Shown here in pieces: positions 48,529 through 58,819 of a DNA stretch of 64,000 nucleotides. The notes beneath the pieces are model-generated. The model did no database searches, was not told the origin of the DNA, and saw only the letters and a list, made by a program, of their open reading frames with translations. Origin of the DNA: Micropterix aruncella (taxonomy: Eukaryota > Arthropoda > Insecta > Lepidoptera > Micropterigidae); contig OX155961.1 in NCBI GenBank assembly GCA_944548615.1, forward strand, positions 27,438,414 through 27,502,413. Reading direction: 5' to 3'. The translations under genes and the position numbers were made by a program. The stretch's first letter is position 1; each line of letters starts with the position of its first letter.

Positions 48529-48581
48529 TTGGTTCTGAGTGGATTAAAGTCTCACGGCGACTTTAATCCACTCAGAACCAA
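48529..48581. other. Perfect 23-bp hairpin with 7-base loop
   Basis: The arms TTGGTTCTGAGTGGATTAAA... (48529-48551) and its exact complement (48559-48581) enclose TCACGGC. It lies in a block (48380-48860) of unique sequence ending with an AATAAATAAAAC-like stretch. No other hairpin of this quality outside known elements was seen. Confidence 0.85.
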
Positions 48582-48877
48582 CTATAGACTAGGAGAAATG
48601 TTGTATAATACAAATATAAATACATATAAGCGGTGGCCTACCGATGCGTCGGAAGCCCCGAGACCCATTAGACGTAGAGAGATTTAAGCACAGGACACAT
48701 TGAAAAACCTAATATTTTGTAAAATGTATTGCAATAAATAAAACACAGCTGACACAGATCCATCTAGGACATACGTTAGCTTACCCATCTCCGCACGGCC
48801 CACGGGCCACGGAGACATAGCTGTAATACAAAAGTAGACAAATAAACGATATTCTATTCTATTATATTATATTCTAA
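48582..48877. other. Unclassified block
   Basis: Unique sequence with an AATAAATAAAACAC word near 48730 and TATTCTATTCTATTATATTA at the end. It could be a retroposed fragment. No gene recognised. Confidence 0.35.
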
Positions 48878-49415
48878 GACTTTGGCCTGCGGGCCAGTTT
48901 CCCCTATGAATTCCATTTGGGACGGTTTGCGCTCCTGGACGATTTGCGAACAGTGCGGCATCAGCAGATCGATTGTGGATTCTGACTGATCGCCGGGGGA
49001 GTCTCTGGAAACGGCTTTGTTTCCTATAGAGCGGGGTAATTGTTAACCTTACGGTAACTGATCTTGAAACGATCAATCGGTCACCCGATACCAGGTGAAC
49101 AGCCGGGCAAAGGATGCCGTGATTCGCGATAGATTCTGTAGACACCGAATCACTGCTACGAATCTGTAACCACTCAGGAGACCAGAGTAATCTGGTTAAA
49201 ACTGAAAGTAAGGGCGCGAGTGTTGGCCCGCCGTTTATTAACCTGGTTATCTCGTCGTAAGTCGTTGAATTCTTACGGGCGAGTGGCATAACTAGACAGT
49301 GGAATGTTTTCGTCCCAAGTCTTCTACGCTCACCTCACGAGATATAGAACGATCAAATATCGTTAAAACTTCCTGGGGTGACGGGTTCGCCCGTTGTATA
49401 TGACAGCTCCAGTTG
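48878..49415 (+). mobile_element. GC-rich retroposon, 5'-truncated
   Basis: It begins within the family at AGACTTTGGCCTGCGGGCCAG and runs to the 3' block TGACGGGTTCGCCCGTTG followed by GACAGCTCCAGTTG. It is diverged from the other copies and no target duplication was found. Confidence 0.6.
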
Positions 49416-49955
49416 TATGTCTCGCAGAGCTACTCAATTCGCCATCTCGTTCGGATGGTGTAATCAACCTCTTCAGGTTTGTTCATGTTTATTTTGATTC
49501 GGTTCGGATCGAAGCCGCAAACACCACAATTAATATTTGGCTGGCAGCCAAAAGCATCGACCAATGTGCCGCTACGACGATCGCACAGCCATCTGTGATC
49601 TGTTCACTCAGACCAGGCAACATATTTGAGAGTTATATAAACGGGTTTCTCCACGATATCAAGCGCCAGAACAAAATGGAAAAGTTGCTACTTTTTCCTG
49701 GCTAGGAAAACAAATATACTTATCAGGAGTAGTTCAATATTTTGTTCAGCTTGTATGAATAACATTTCTCACGAATCACATGATAATATTTTTAATTCAT
49801 GTGATTATCGCATTGTGATTATGATAGCAAATGTAGTATAGCTGTGGTAAATTTGTGGTATTTTCGTGGTTTTAAAACGGCTAGTATTTTCTTAAATATG
49901 GCGAAATTTAAAAATTATTTGTGTCGTCTGTATAAGAGATATTCCAACCTGTGGT
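49416..49955. other. No gene recognised
   Basis: A 103-codon frame (49394-49705) begins in the retroposon and continues into unique, balanced-composition sequence. The unique part could be exon-like, but no domain is recognised. The rest is AT-rich. Confidence 0.35.
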
Positions 49956-49959
49956 TTTG

Positions 49960-50165
49960 GCCCAACGACGCATCTATGTAACCGAATTTTAAGCCCAATA
50001 TTTCGAGATAGAAGTATGACTCGCTTGCCCCCTAGTGAATCGATTTAAACCACAACCTTTTCAACTCTTGCTATGATCAAATGATACCTGCATGCTAAAT
50101 TTCAGCTCAATCGGATGATTGGTTGCTATCGTGGAGGAATACACACACACACACACAAACACACA
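49960..50165 (+). repeat. Probable old LINE 3' UTR with (CA)n end
   Basis: CTGCATGCTAAATTTCAGCTCAATCGG followed by a CACACACACACACACA tract resembles a common 3' end of lepidopteran LINE families, from general knowledge. No coding part. Confidence 0.35.
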
Positions 50166-50419
50166 AAAAGACAGACCACAATCTGAAGATAGTGTTAATT
50201 ATCCCGGAGGGGGGGTCAATATATATATTTCCATCTTATTAAAAAAAAATGCCCGTTCACAACACTTTCCATAACCGTTGATAGCCCGGGAAAGTAATAG
50301 CAGAATATGTTAAATTGGAATATGGTAAAAGTGAATGCACTTGATAGAGCGACGGCAACTACACGTCGAAACCTATGTACATAATCACTCCACTCGCCAG
50401 TCACAGTCAGGATGCCGTG

Positions 50420-50772
50420 GCATCCTGGCAATCAGCCGGGCAAAGGATGCCGTGGTCCGCGATAGATTCGGTATACACTGTTTCACCGCTTCGTAAGGGA
50501 GAGGACCGCGCAAGCGACCTCAAACTCGTAACCAATTGAGAGACTGGAGTAATCTGGTTGCAATTTAAGTAAGGGCGTGAGTGTTAGCCCGCTGGGTAAC
50601 ACACCTGGCTATCTTGCGGTTAAGGCGTTGGCCTCTTACGGGCATGTGGCGGAGCTTGACGGTGGACTGTTTTGTTCAAGTCTTCTGCGATCACTTCAGG
50701 GAGATAGAAAGACTAATCGTTAAACCTTCCTGAGATGACGGGTTCGCCCGTTGAAGTTGATAACTCTAGTAT
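50420..50772 (+). mobile_element. GC-rich retroposon, 3' half
   Basis: It starts within the family at AGCCGGGCAAAGGATGCC and keeps a clean 3' end: TGACGGGTTCGCCCGTTG (hairpin with TTCG loop) and GATAACTCTAGT. The 5' side is truncated. Confidence 0.65.
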
Positions 50773-50774
50773 TA

Positions 50775-52540
50775 TTCTGCAGCTGTATAGAATCGGCTCT
50801 GTAAGCAAATGCCTATGCTTGATGGCCAAGAATACTGAGGGTATATCTTGAAAATCAGGTTAGTTGATCTGAGGACAACATTGCAGCATTAGCAGGATTT
50901 TTTGATTCTTAGAGTGGTCTTTATCATTATGCCACATAGATTTTATAATTCTCTTTATATGTACTCGTATTCCCTGAGACTCGTATTTTTATGTTCCAAA
51001 TAACATTAAATAAATAAGTTTTGGGAAAAAATGCGCTGAACGAAGAATCGCATATCTGCCTTAAATTATGTATCGACCAATACCGATCGATAGTTATAAA
51101 ACTTTATTCTAAGAATAATAAATGTAAATTTGCGAAAAAATCCAGCTAAACCCAGTCTTATCTGCTGGAAATCAAGTTGTGCAACCTGCAGTACAATATT
51201 TATTAGCACAAGTTACTAGTCGCTAGCCAAAGGTAGCAAATTCTCAATAGTTTTACATTCCAGGGCAAAAAAACAATTGATCAATGATTTAAAGTCACAA
51301 GTAAAAATAATAAAAGGAATAAAAAACACGACTGCTGTTAAAAAAGTGAACTACAGTATTTATTTATTATTTTTTTCGGCTTTTTCTATAAAATATTTGT
51401 GGTTTATGTATTTATATATAGATACATATATATTTTTGAAATGTACTCAATCAGACCTTTCATTTGACACTAAACACGATATATTTAATAGTTTGACATT
51501 TGGAGATTTGGACATTTAGACAATTATTTCCTTGATATTTTGACAGGCAAGTTTTTATGACAGTCGGCATGACATAACGGTTCTAACATACTTCTAAATC
51601 GGTTTGGGCGTTTAAAAGTTATAGCGGAATAAAGAAACGGAAAACATACATAGATGAACAGTCGAGTAAAAATAATCAAGTGCCTTGGCGATAACGCGAT
51701 AAATATTAAGAGATGTAGAATCCTAATAAATAGCGTTCATTCACATTTAGGCTTGTGCAAGGGTTCTGGTCTTAATATGCAGAAGAAATACGGTAATTGT
51801 TTATTCATTCCCATATAATATTTATTAAAATATTTATACTCATGTTCTTCAAAATAATCATACAATTATAGGATTCACAATAAATGAACCTCAATAGCCA
51901 ATAACCTAAGAAAATTTTAAAACGATGGTCCGAAAATGTCCATTGTGTCTAAATGGTATAATATCATTGTTCTCTGTAGGTCAATATGCGCGACTTTTAC
52001 TAACGATAGCTAATTGATCTGGCTAATAAACTTGACTGTTAGCTCTTTGTGAAGTCAATAAGACAATAGAGCAGCGAATGTCACGATCATGCCCGAATAT
52101 AACCCGGAATAAGTGAGAATGCAGGCGTGTAAATAAGCGGAACGGTTTCGCTGTCGATGCCGATCAATCGAGACGGGAGGGCCGGTTGCGCCACCTGGCG
52201 GTTAATCTGTCGTTTAACGCGGCTGCAACACGAACGGTTGCCTCCTCAGAAAAATTACCGAATATTATTCACATGAGCAGATGCGATAATTACCGTTTTA
52301 AAGTATTGATTGGCTGGTATATACATTATTTCCCCTAATATAAAGTGAAGTTCTTAGAACTTCCTACTACTCAGTACTACCACAGTATACCACCGCTGTG
52401 GTATTACTAATCACCTTGTCGTGCCATTTTTATGCGAAAGTATAATAAGTAAACTACGTACTTTTATGATCATTTTAATGTTCAAGACATTTCATTACTC
52501 GAGATTAATTAGTTTAATTGTATTGATATCTTAATTTTAA
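50775..52540. other. Intergenic, no gene recognised
   Basis: AT-rich. 51555-51665 is a minus-strand piece of repeat D (ACATAACGGTTCTAACA and AGAAACGGAAAACATACATA). 52130-52260 is GC-richer and unique, a possible regulatory element. An inverted word around 52376-52404 (TACCACAG...CTGTGGTA) is short. Confidence 0.45.
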
Positions 52541-52738
52541 ATAGGACAAAAAAGAATTTACTGCGTGAATTTTGTAACACCCAACGAATGCTGCCATCGC
52601 CGTTGTCCAAGGTAGACTGTCTACACTGGACAACGGCGATTGCTACACCGCCAAAACGTCGGGTGTTACAAAATTCACTCGGCAAATTCTTTTTATCTCA
52701 TTTATAATGTGAAACAACTGCGATAGTCTTCAATTTCA
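52541..52738. mobile_element. Foldback MITE, copy 3
   Basis: The arms CGCCGTTGTCCA...TGGACAACGGCG sit between AACACCCAACG on the left and CGTCGGGTGTTACAAAATTCA on the right. The flank CGATAGTCTTCAATTTCAT is shared with copies 1 and 2. Confidence 0.7.
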
Positions 52739-52889
52739 TTGTTACTTTAAATTCTTATTTCAATTAACCATATTTTAAAATTAATTTTCAAGGACTATTT
52801 TAAATACATTGACTATCTACATTGCGTGTTTATTTTAAACTACTTTACGTCTTTTATTCTAAACACCAGCGCACACGAAGGCCCATTGG

Positions 52890-53202
52890 TTAACCCCTTG
52901 AGTATGATACGACCAAATCTGGTTCTGAAACAATTATCCGTTTAGTATGATACGACCAGATCTGGTTCCGCGTTTTTTTCACTTCTTTGACGTTCTCATA
53001 TTTATTCATAATTATCTAATTGTTTTACAAAATGATTTTCAATATTCTATATTCGAAATTTCAATGCAATCATTATGCAGTTGTTCTTTTTATGATTGGT
53101 GTAGTAGTTTCGTAGTTATAGTACTTTAAGGTCGATGTCGCCGAAAATCCTGCAAAAGAGACAGATGCATCCATGAAAATACCCATTTACTCCAAGGGTT
53201 AA
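52890..53202. mobile_element. piggyBac-type MITE, copy 3 (TTAA-flanked)
   Basis: 52894-53198 (305 bp) between TTAA at 52890-52893 and 53199-53202, in the same orientation as copy 2. Near-identical to copies 1 and 2 by eye, including the tandem motif near the left end. Confidence 0.85.
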
Positions 53203-53394
53203 AATATAATAACTATATAAATAAAATATTGCATTTTAAATTAAATTAATTATATAATACAGGCTTAAAATCTACAACAATTTCAACGTACTTTTATTTT
53301 CAATTTTTTTTTATTGAATTAGCTACTCAAATCTGAACTAAATTAACACAAACATCTTTATACAGTTTTTCATTTTGAACTCCTAGAAACCGCA

Positions 53395-53535
53395 GTTTTC
53401 AGTAACCATTATCACACATAAGAATGGTATGCTCTCGACTTAAAACTTTGAAACATATCTTGCAGTCAGACTTAGTTTTTGAGTTTCCTTTCCGAGGGCA
53501 AACCTCACAAGGCATCGCAGACGGTTTTCGCTGAG
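53395..53535 (-). pseudogene. piggyBac transposase C-terminal scrap
   Basis: Minus-strand translation reads MPCEVCPRKGNSKTKSDCK then ICFKVLSREH and a final cysteine, a CxxC...CxxC arrangement like the cysteine-rich C-terminus of piggyBac transposases. It ends in a stop a few residues later. The catalytic domain is absent. It lies about 200 bp from MITE copy 3 but is probably unrelated to that insertion. Confidence 0.5.
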
Positions 53536-53539
53536 GTCT

Positions 53540-54760
53540 TTGTATACTAGACTCGTCATTCTCATTTTACCAACCACCACCACTACCTTAAAGTTTATTA
53601 GTAGATAGGTAAAAAAACAAATATGTCCTCTGGTAACCATAAACTTAGGGTATAAAACTAAAATTTTAAAATACTACATGTTATTTCTTATCGGCACAAA
53701 AACCCAAAAATCTATTTTATGCACATCACTAAAGTTAACCCTTCATAAAAACGACGAGCACATGCTAGGTAACATAACATTCGAAATACTCATGAGCTGA
53801 ATGAGTTTACACATTACGGCAACCACTCAGGGCAACAGTTGGAAAGTGATAGCGTCATTTTTAAATGTATGTTCGACGATTCCGAAAAGGTTAGTTCTCT
53901 AGATGAATCTCATCGTGAAATACAGAACTAAAGAGCTGATGATGTTGTTCTCGACCTAAATTCGTCCTACATGCACTATTTTATTACACCTTCCGTAAAA
54001 ATAGCAGGTCTCCCTCTCTGAGTGCAAGTAATTGATTGTTGTTTCACTTTTAACTTAACCATTGGTTAAAAGCGGTAGTAAGCAGCGATAATAACAACGG
54101 TCTCGTCAATTTGCTAATTTCATTACGGCGGGCACGTTAACTGCTTGAATAATTCATAAGGCGATCGAAGCGGGCGCTATACGCTAAAATACAACCAACG
54201 AATCACCATTCAATAATGCCTTCTGAAATGCTTCCAAATTAATTGGGAGCTCGTCGGAGAATATTTATGGAGCAGATATTAAACAGCGACCCAGTTCGAG
54301 AATGAATCGAATAACCACCTGTATGTTATAGCATTACGAGTTAAGAGTTGAGAATGCATAACAGGATGTCGCTACGAAGGCCAAGGACACATTGACCTTG
54401 TATTCCTACGAAAGATAGTTAATATTTATATCGACCTTAGTGTAATTTTTTAAAAAATTTAATGTATATACCTCCTTGATCTGATCATTCACTAAACAAA
54501 GATATCGTAATGGAAAAGCCTCATTTGTAGTTTGATATACATAATTAACCACTGCAGTCGATGCTCATGTAAACAAATAAACATTGTTTATATAACACTC
54601 TAATAAACACTGTAAATAAACATTGTTTATATAAAAATCTAACAAACACTCTAAATAAACACTGTAAATATAATTAAAACAATCTGGTGTCCAAACGAAC
54701 TTCTAATATACAAAGTGATTTTTCCAAAAAATAATAGAAAAAATCCATTTTACTGCTCAG
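53540..54760. other. Unique intergenic DNA, candidate regulatory block
   Basis: 53760-54320 is of even composition, free of recognisable repeats and without a long frame. It contains homeodomain-like TAAT words. It may be conserved non-coding DNA. 54540-54670 contains a short tandem of TAAACATTGTTTATATAA-like words. Confidence 0.35.
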
Positions 54761-54766
54761 TTTCAC

Positions 54767-55035
54767 ATCCGGATGCATAGTGGTTAGGTCGCCTCATCTT
54801 ACATTGTAAGGTCCCGGGTTCGATTCCCGGCTGGATCGGCATTTTCCGTTGGGATAAAATTAACGGAATTGCATTTCAATTCTGTCCATATATCATGTAA
54901 TAACAAGACACACTTACACACATGTTACACGATCAAATGAATGTAAACACTTCATAGTAGGGTTGGTTGTAAGAGATTGTCGTATGATAATAAATTCGCC
55001 ATTGTGAAATTTCACAATAAAGAGTAGAAACAAGT
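54767..55035 (+). mobile_element. tRNA-derived SINE
   Basis: The head looks like a tRNA: ATCCGG (54767-54772) pairs with CTGGAT (54831-54836), GCATAGTGGTTAGG resembles a pol III A box, and GGTTCGATTCC (54817-54827) is a perfect B box within a TpsiC-like arm (CCGGG/CCCGG). The central arm is CTTACATTGTAAG, whose loop is too short for an anticodon, so it is not a working tRNA. The tail (TTGTCGTATGATAATAAATTCG, then CATTGTGAAATTTCACAATA) matches 15790-15850. Confidence 0.7.
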
Positions 55036-55039
55036 ACCT

Positions 55040-55670
55040 ATGCCTACTGATAGAATGAAATATAATCAAGGTAGTACCTCCCTATATAATAATCATAATC
55101 ATAGTCATATTTATTTTTCAAAAAAAGACTAGGTATCTACAACAAGTATAGGTAGATACCTAATCATTTGAAATCGTCAAAAAAATACATTTAGATAAAT
55201 TACATATTACTTAAATTTCAAAATAAAAACTATAGTAGAAAAAGAAATCGTGGCAATAGTGTCAAATTAAACGATATAACAAAATAAAATAAAAATAATC
55301 GCAATAAAAATATATAAGAAAAACTTATCAAATCCAAAAAAATATATAAAAAGAAATGTTAAATGATACACTAAATTAAATTCCAACATAATTTGGAAAT
55401 AATACCGTTTTAATAGTCAACCTAACAACTAAAAAGCCTGAAGCGTATAGCTAAAAAAATCTTATCCATATTGTAAAATAGCATTTCATGCCCCAAACTG
55501 TTTAAATCTAATATAAAATAATATTTAGACTACAAACGACTTAGCACAGCTGTAGAACTCGTCCAACGTATAGAAAGCATGTGTGGATGCCACTGTACAA
55601 AACGATGTATTTTTCAAATATTTACCATAGAGCTGTGTTTAGAATAATATTATTATGAGGAGTTTTGTTA
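55040..55670. other. AT-rich, no gene seen
   Basis: Strongly AT-rich, with TAATCATAATCATAGTCATA near 55090 that resembles a LINE tail on the minus strand. Nothing coding. Confidence 0.45.
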
Positions 55671-55675
55671 TGAGG

Positions 55676-56384
55676 AGTGCAGCTTGCTTTCACCGTGCTA
55701 AAACTTTCAAGATCCTTTACTGCACTTTTGTCAGAAGCATCTTGGAATATGCATCTCAGGTATGGAACCCTTGTTATGACAAATATATAAACAGAATCGA
55801 GCGCATTCAAATGAAGTTCGTGAAATATCTCTGCTTCCGTCTGAAAATCCCATACAGCTCATCTAACTATTTCAATTTATGCAAGAAATTTCATATCCTC
55901 CTCCTGATTAAGCGGCGTGAAACCGCGGACTTAACCTTTTTGCTAAAAATTACCTCCAATAATATTAACTGTCCTGACTTACTAAATAAAATTGATCTCC
56001 GTGTTCCTTCCAAACTCAATAGATTTAACCCTGCTCTTCATGTTCCTCATGCTGGTACCAACTATACCCAAAATGCATTTCTGTGGCGAACAAGTGACAA
56101 TTTCAATGACATGATTAAACGCTTTGACTTTGATCTATTCTGTACGAGTGTTAACTCAGCTAGGCAGCGGCTGAACAGTGAATTTTTTAGCATTAATTGT
56201 TGAATAATTTTTGATGCATTCTTAATCGATAGCTTTAATTGAAAGATCACATATGTTTTTACAACGTTATTTAAACGTGAAAACCTTTAATTGGCACTCT
56301 GCTATGTTACTCCGGCATTGTTAAATTATAATTAGCTGTTGGTTTTCCTGAAAATAAATAAATAAATAAATAAATAAATAAATT
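55676..56384 (+). mobile_element. 5'-truncated Jockey-like LINE
   Basis: The frame from about 55676 to the stop at 56203 encodes the C-terminal part of ORF2: KTFKILYCTFVRSILEYASQ, VWNPCYDKYINRIERIQMKF, RRETADLTFL and a C-terminus ending near FDFDLF. It aligns well with the copy at 32940-33420 (TLYFAYIRSVLEFASPIWN). A 3' UTR and an (AAAT)n tail follow, ending near 56384. The reverse transcriptase itself is missing. Confidence 0.8.
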
Positions 56385-56389
56385 ATAGT

Positions 56390-57040
56390 TATATGAGGTA
56401 ATTTTTAATTTACTAAAAAAAGTACGAACAATTTTGCACTAACGAAACAGATGTTTGTATGACATGAATTTTTATATTATGTGTAAAAATGCCATCTTCA
56501 ACTTCTAAAGCTACAAGAATATATTTACATAACTGTACCCATAAACAAGTAATATTTTTTTTACAGCGTCGAGGTCGTTTTAGAGTGAAAGTAGTAAATA
56601 TGAAAAGTTTATCTAAAACTCGGGTCGTGCGCCCTGTGACCCCCCCTTGCTATCTGCGAAGCCACCAGATCGTTACAAACGCTTTAATGGAATATTTCCA
56701 TTACGCAAACACATTAAATCCACCTCTTCAGCGACTGCAGATATAGACCCGAACTGATGAAAACGGAGATAGGCCAACCCTAACATTATTAGCATAGCAC
56801 CGTCGAGTTAAATAGTAGAAGCGATAAAATTAAAGAAACTGTCACGATGGACTTGCAGAAGAATATTACACCTATTATTAAAGAAGATGTAAGCAAAAAC
56901 GATATTATAATTATAAATTTGATTTTATATTTCACGGCATTCTTCAACATATTATTTTATTTATCATTAGGCAGTATTTAATTATACGAATCTGAGCCTA
57001 CCTTAGTGCCGATATCTCGTGCGATCCAGTTAGGTAAGGT
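56390..57040. other. No gene recognised
   Basis: Intergenic. An 85-codon frame at 56489-56746 lies partly in balanced-composition sequence (56610-56770) but has no recognisable domain. Confidence 0.4.
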
Positions 57041-57044
57041 TTAA

Positions 57045-57270
57045 TTTTATTTATTTATTTCAATATTACATATATTTTCTAAGGTTACATAGGAAAAATA
57101 ATCACGTACTAGCCAAATAAAACGACAAGCTGATTCACCTCAATCCCATGCAACCTGAGCCTCGTCACACATCTAACTAGGCTTCTGCCTGTGCCTAGAT
57201 GTGTGATTTAAGACTTTTTATATTTATGATTGCGAGCTGACATTAAAAGGCTCTTACTAGGGATTAGAGA
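57045..57270 (-). repeat. LINE 3' end with stem-loop
   Basis: The (TTTA)n at about 57045-57060 is the tail on the minus strand. The stem-loop lies at 57166-57205: sense CACACATCTA pairs perfectly with TAGATGTGTG around GGCAC-AGGC-AGAA-GCCT-AGT. This is the same layout as 35787-35824 with an unrelated outer stem. No coding part. Confidence 0.6.
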
Positions 57271-57309
57271 GTAGTTTTAAAATATATATTATATATGTAC
57301 ATATACAAT

Positions 57310-57770
57310 CTTCTTATTCTTCTTCATCAGCGCGCATTCGCCCACCGTTGGGCATACGCCTCTCCAGTCACTCTCCATCCGGATCGGTTATCCGTTTCCC
57401 TCATCCAGACAGGTCCAGCTGTCTCATTGATATCATAAGGTTGTGATGTTCATCATGATTGGAGGTATTTAGCCCGATACCCGCCACGTCGACCACACGT
57501 CTTGGCGAGCTCCACACTTTCAGGAAAATATTTCCATTTCCTAGGCTCGTGGCAACCTGGTCGGGTTACTTAACCGCCGAATTACACTATATTCACTAAA
57601 TTTATTATTTCATTATTATTTATTGTTGAGAAAATTTCTAAATATATGTTGACACATAGAATTTAAATTTCGAATCATATGCAATATATTACTCTAATTA
57701 ATCTGTAACTGTTATTATGATTTTTGTAAAATAAAGAATTTGAATTTGAAAAATTTGAATAGAAGATATT
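57310..57770. repeat. Old dispersed repeat block
   Basis: TTCTTCATCAGCGCGCATTCGCCCACC and CCACGTCGACCACACGTCTT-like sequence has the look of old LINE-associated repeats in moths. Near 57740-57760 an AATAAAGAATTTGAATTTGAA tail suggests another LINE end. Confidence 0.3.
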
Positions 57771-58311
57771 ATTGGATACTGTAACAGCAAAAACTCCCTA
57801 AATGGAAATCGTTGTAAGGGAGAGCCCGTCTTAGCTATTTCTCACAGTGACGCTCGGGCCAGAAAAAAGTGCCCTAAGTATCGACTCAAAAATTACTTAC
57901 TGCTTACTTAGTGCGTTTTGCGTCTCTTCAGCTTCGTTGAGTGGATGAAATGCGTTTTCCCCAAGCTTTTAATGAGAAGTAATACGGGGTGAAAAATCGC
58001 ATCATTATATTGTTATATCTACTTAGGTAAGTTGGTAGGATTCTTGGAAAGAGAATGAAGTATTTTACGCTTTTCCTGTTTCCTTCGATTTTTCTAATGA
58101 TATGATGGGAAAAAAATTAAATCAAATGACGTTATATACCTTTAAAACAACTGTACACGAGGCTCCGCTCGTGTCCAAGTCTCTGTATTGGTGCGATTTA
58201 AATGTTTTTTTTTGTTACCAATGTACCTATATCGGTATTATACAACAATATGTTAGGAAAGTCGGAGTATGTACACTGTTTAATGTCTAACTATTTATAT
58301 TTACACGGTCT

Positions 58312-58815
58312 AAAGTGACGATGAGCAAATATAGTTGTCAACTACAACGGGCGAACCCGTCATGTCAAGAAGTTTTAACGATTGGTCGTTCTATCTCCCG
58401 TGTAGTGAGCGCAGAAGACTTGGACAAAACATGCCACATGCCCGCAAGAGACCAACGCCTTTCCCGGCTGTTCACCCAGGATCGGGTAGCCGATGGTCGT
58501 TTCAAGAGCAGTCGCCGTAAGGTCCGCAACCACCCCCGCTCTATAGGAAACAGTACTGCTTCCAGACTCCCCGGACTGTTAGTTAGATTGCACAATCGAT
58601 TGGCTTACGCCGCACGGTGCGCAGACCGTCCATGAGCACCAGAAGGTTGACTCCTAGGGGGAACTAGCCCTAAGGCCAGAGTCCTGCCCGGGCTCACACT
58701 TCAAGCGTGGAGGCCGCCGGATGGGTGTCGACCCATGAGCGTGACCAACCCTGAACAAAATGGGTCTTCGTGGCCAACTCAGCATGGGCCCATTAGCTTC
58801 CAAAGACGATGGGCA
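58312..58815 (-). mobile_element. GC-rich retroposon, internally deleted, minus strand
   Basis: The flanks AAAGTGACGATGAGCA (58312-58327) and AAAGACGATGGGCA (58802-58815) look like a target duplication with a 2-base indel and one substitution. On the minus strand it starts AAGCTAATGGGCCC and ends TGACGGGTTCGCCCGTTG then GTTGACAAC. The middle is missing: CCCACAAG-type sequence is joined directly to the central block. Confidence 0.65.
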
Positions 58816-58819
58816 TAGG

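Noticed and set aside
54767..54840. Functional tRNA gene
   Set aside because: No 7-base anticodon loop can be formed, the acceptor stem is only 6 bp, and the sequence continues into a SINE tail found elsewhere.
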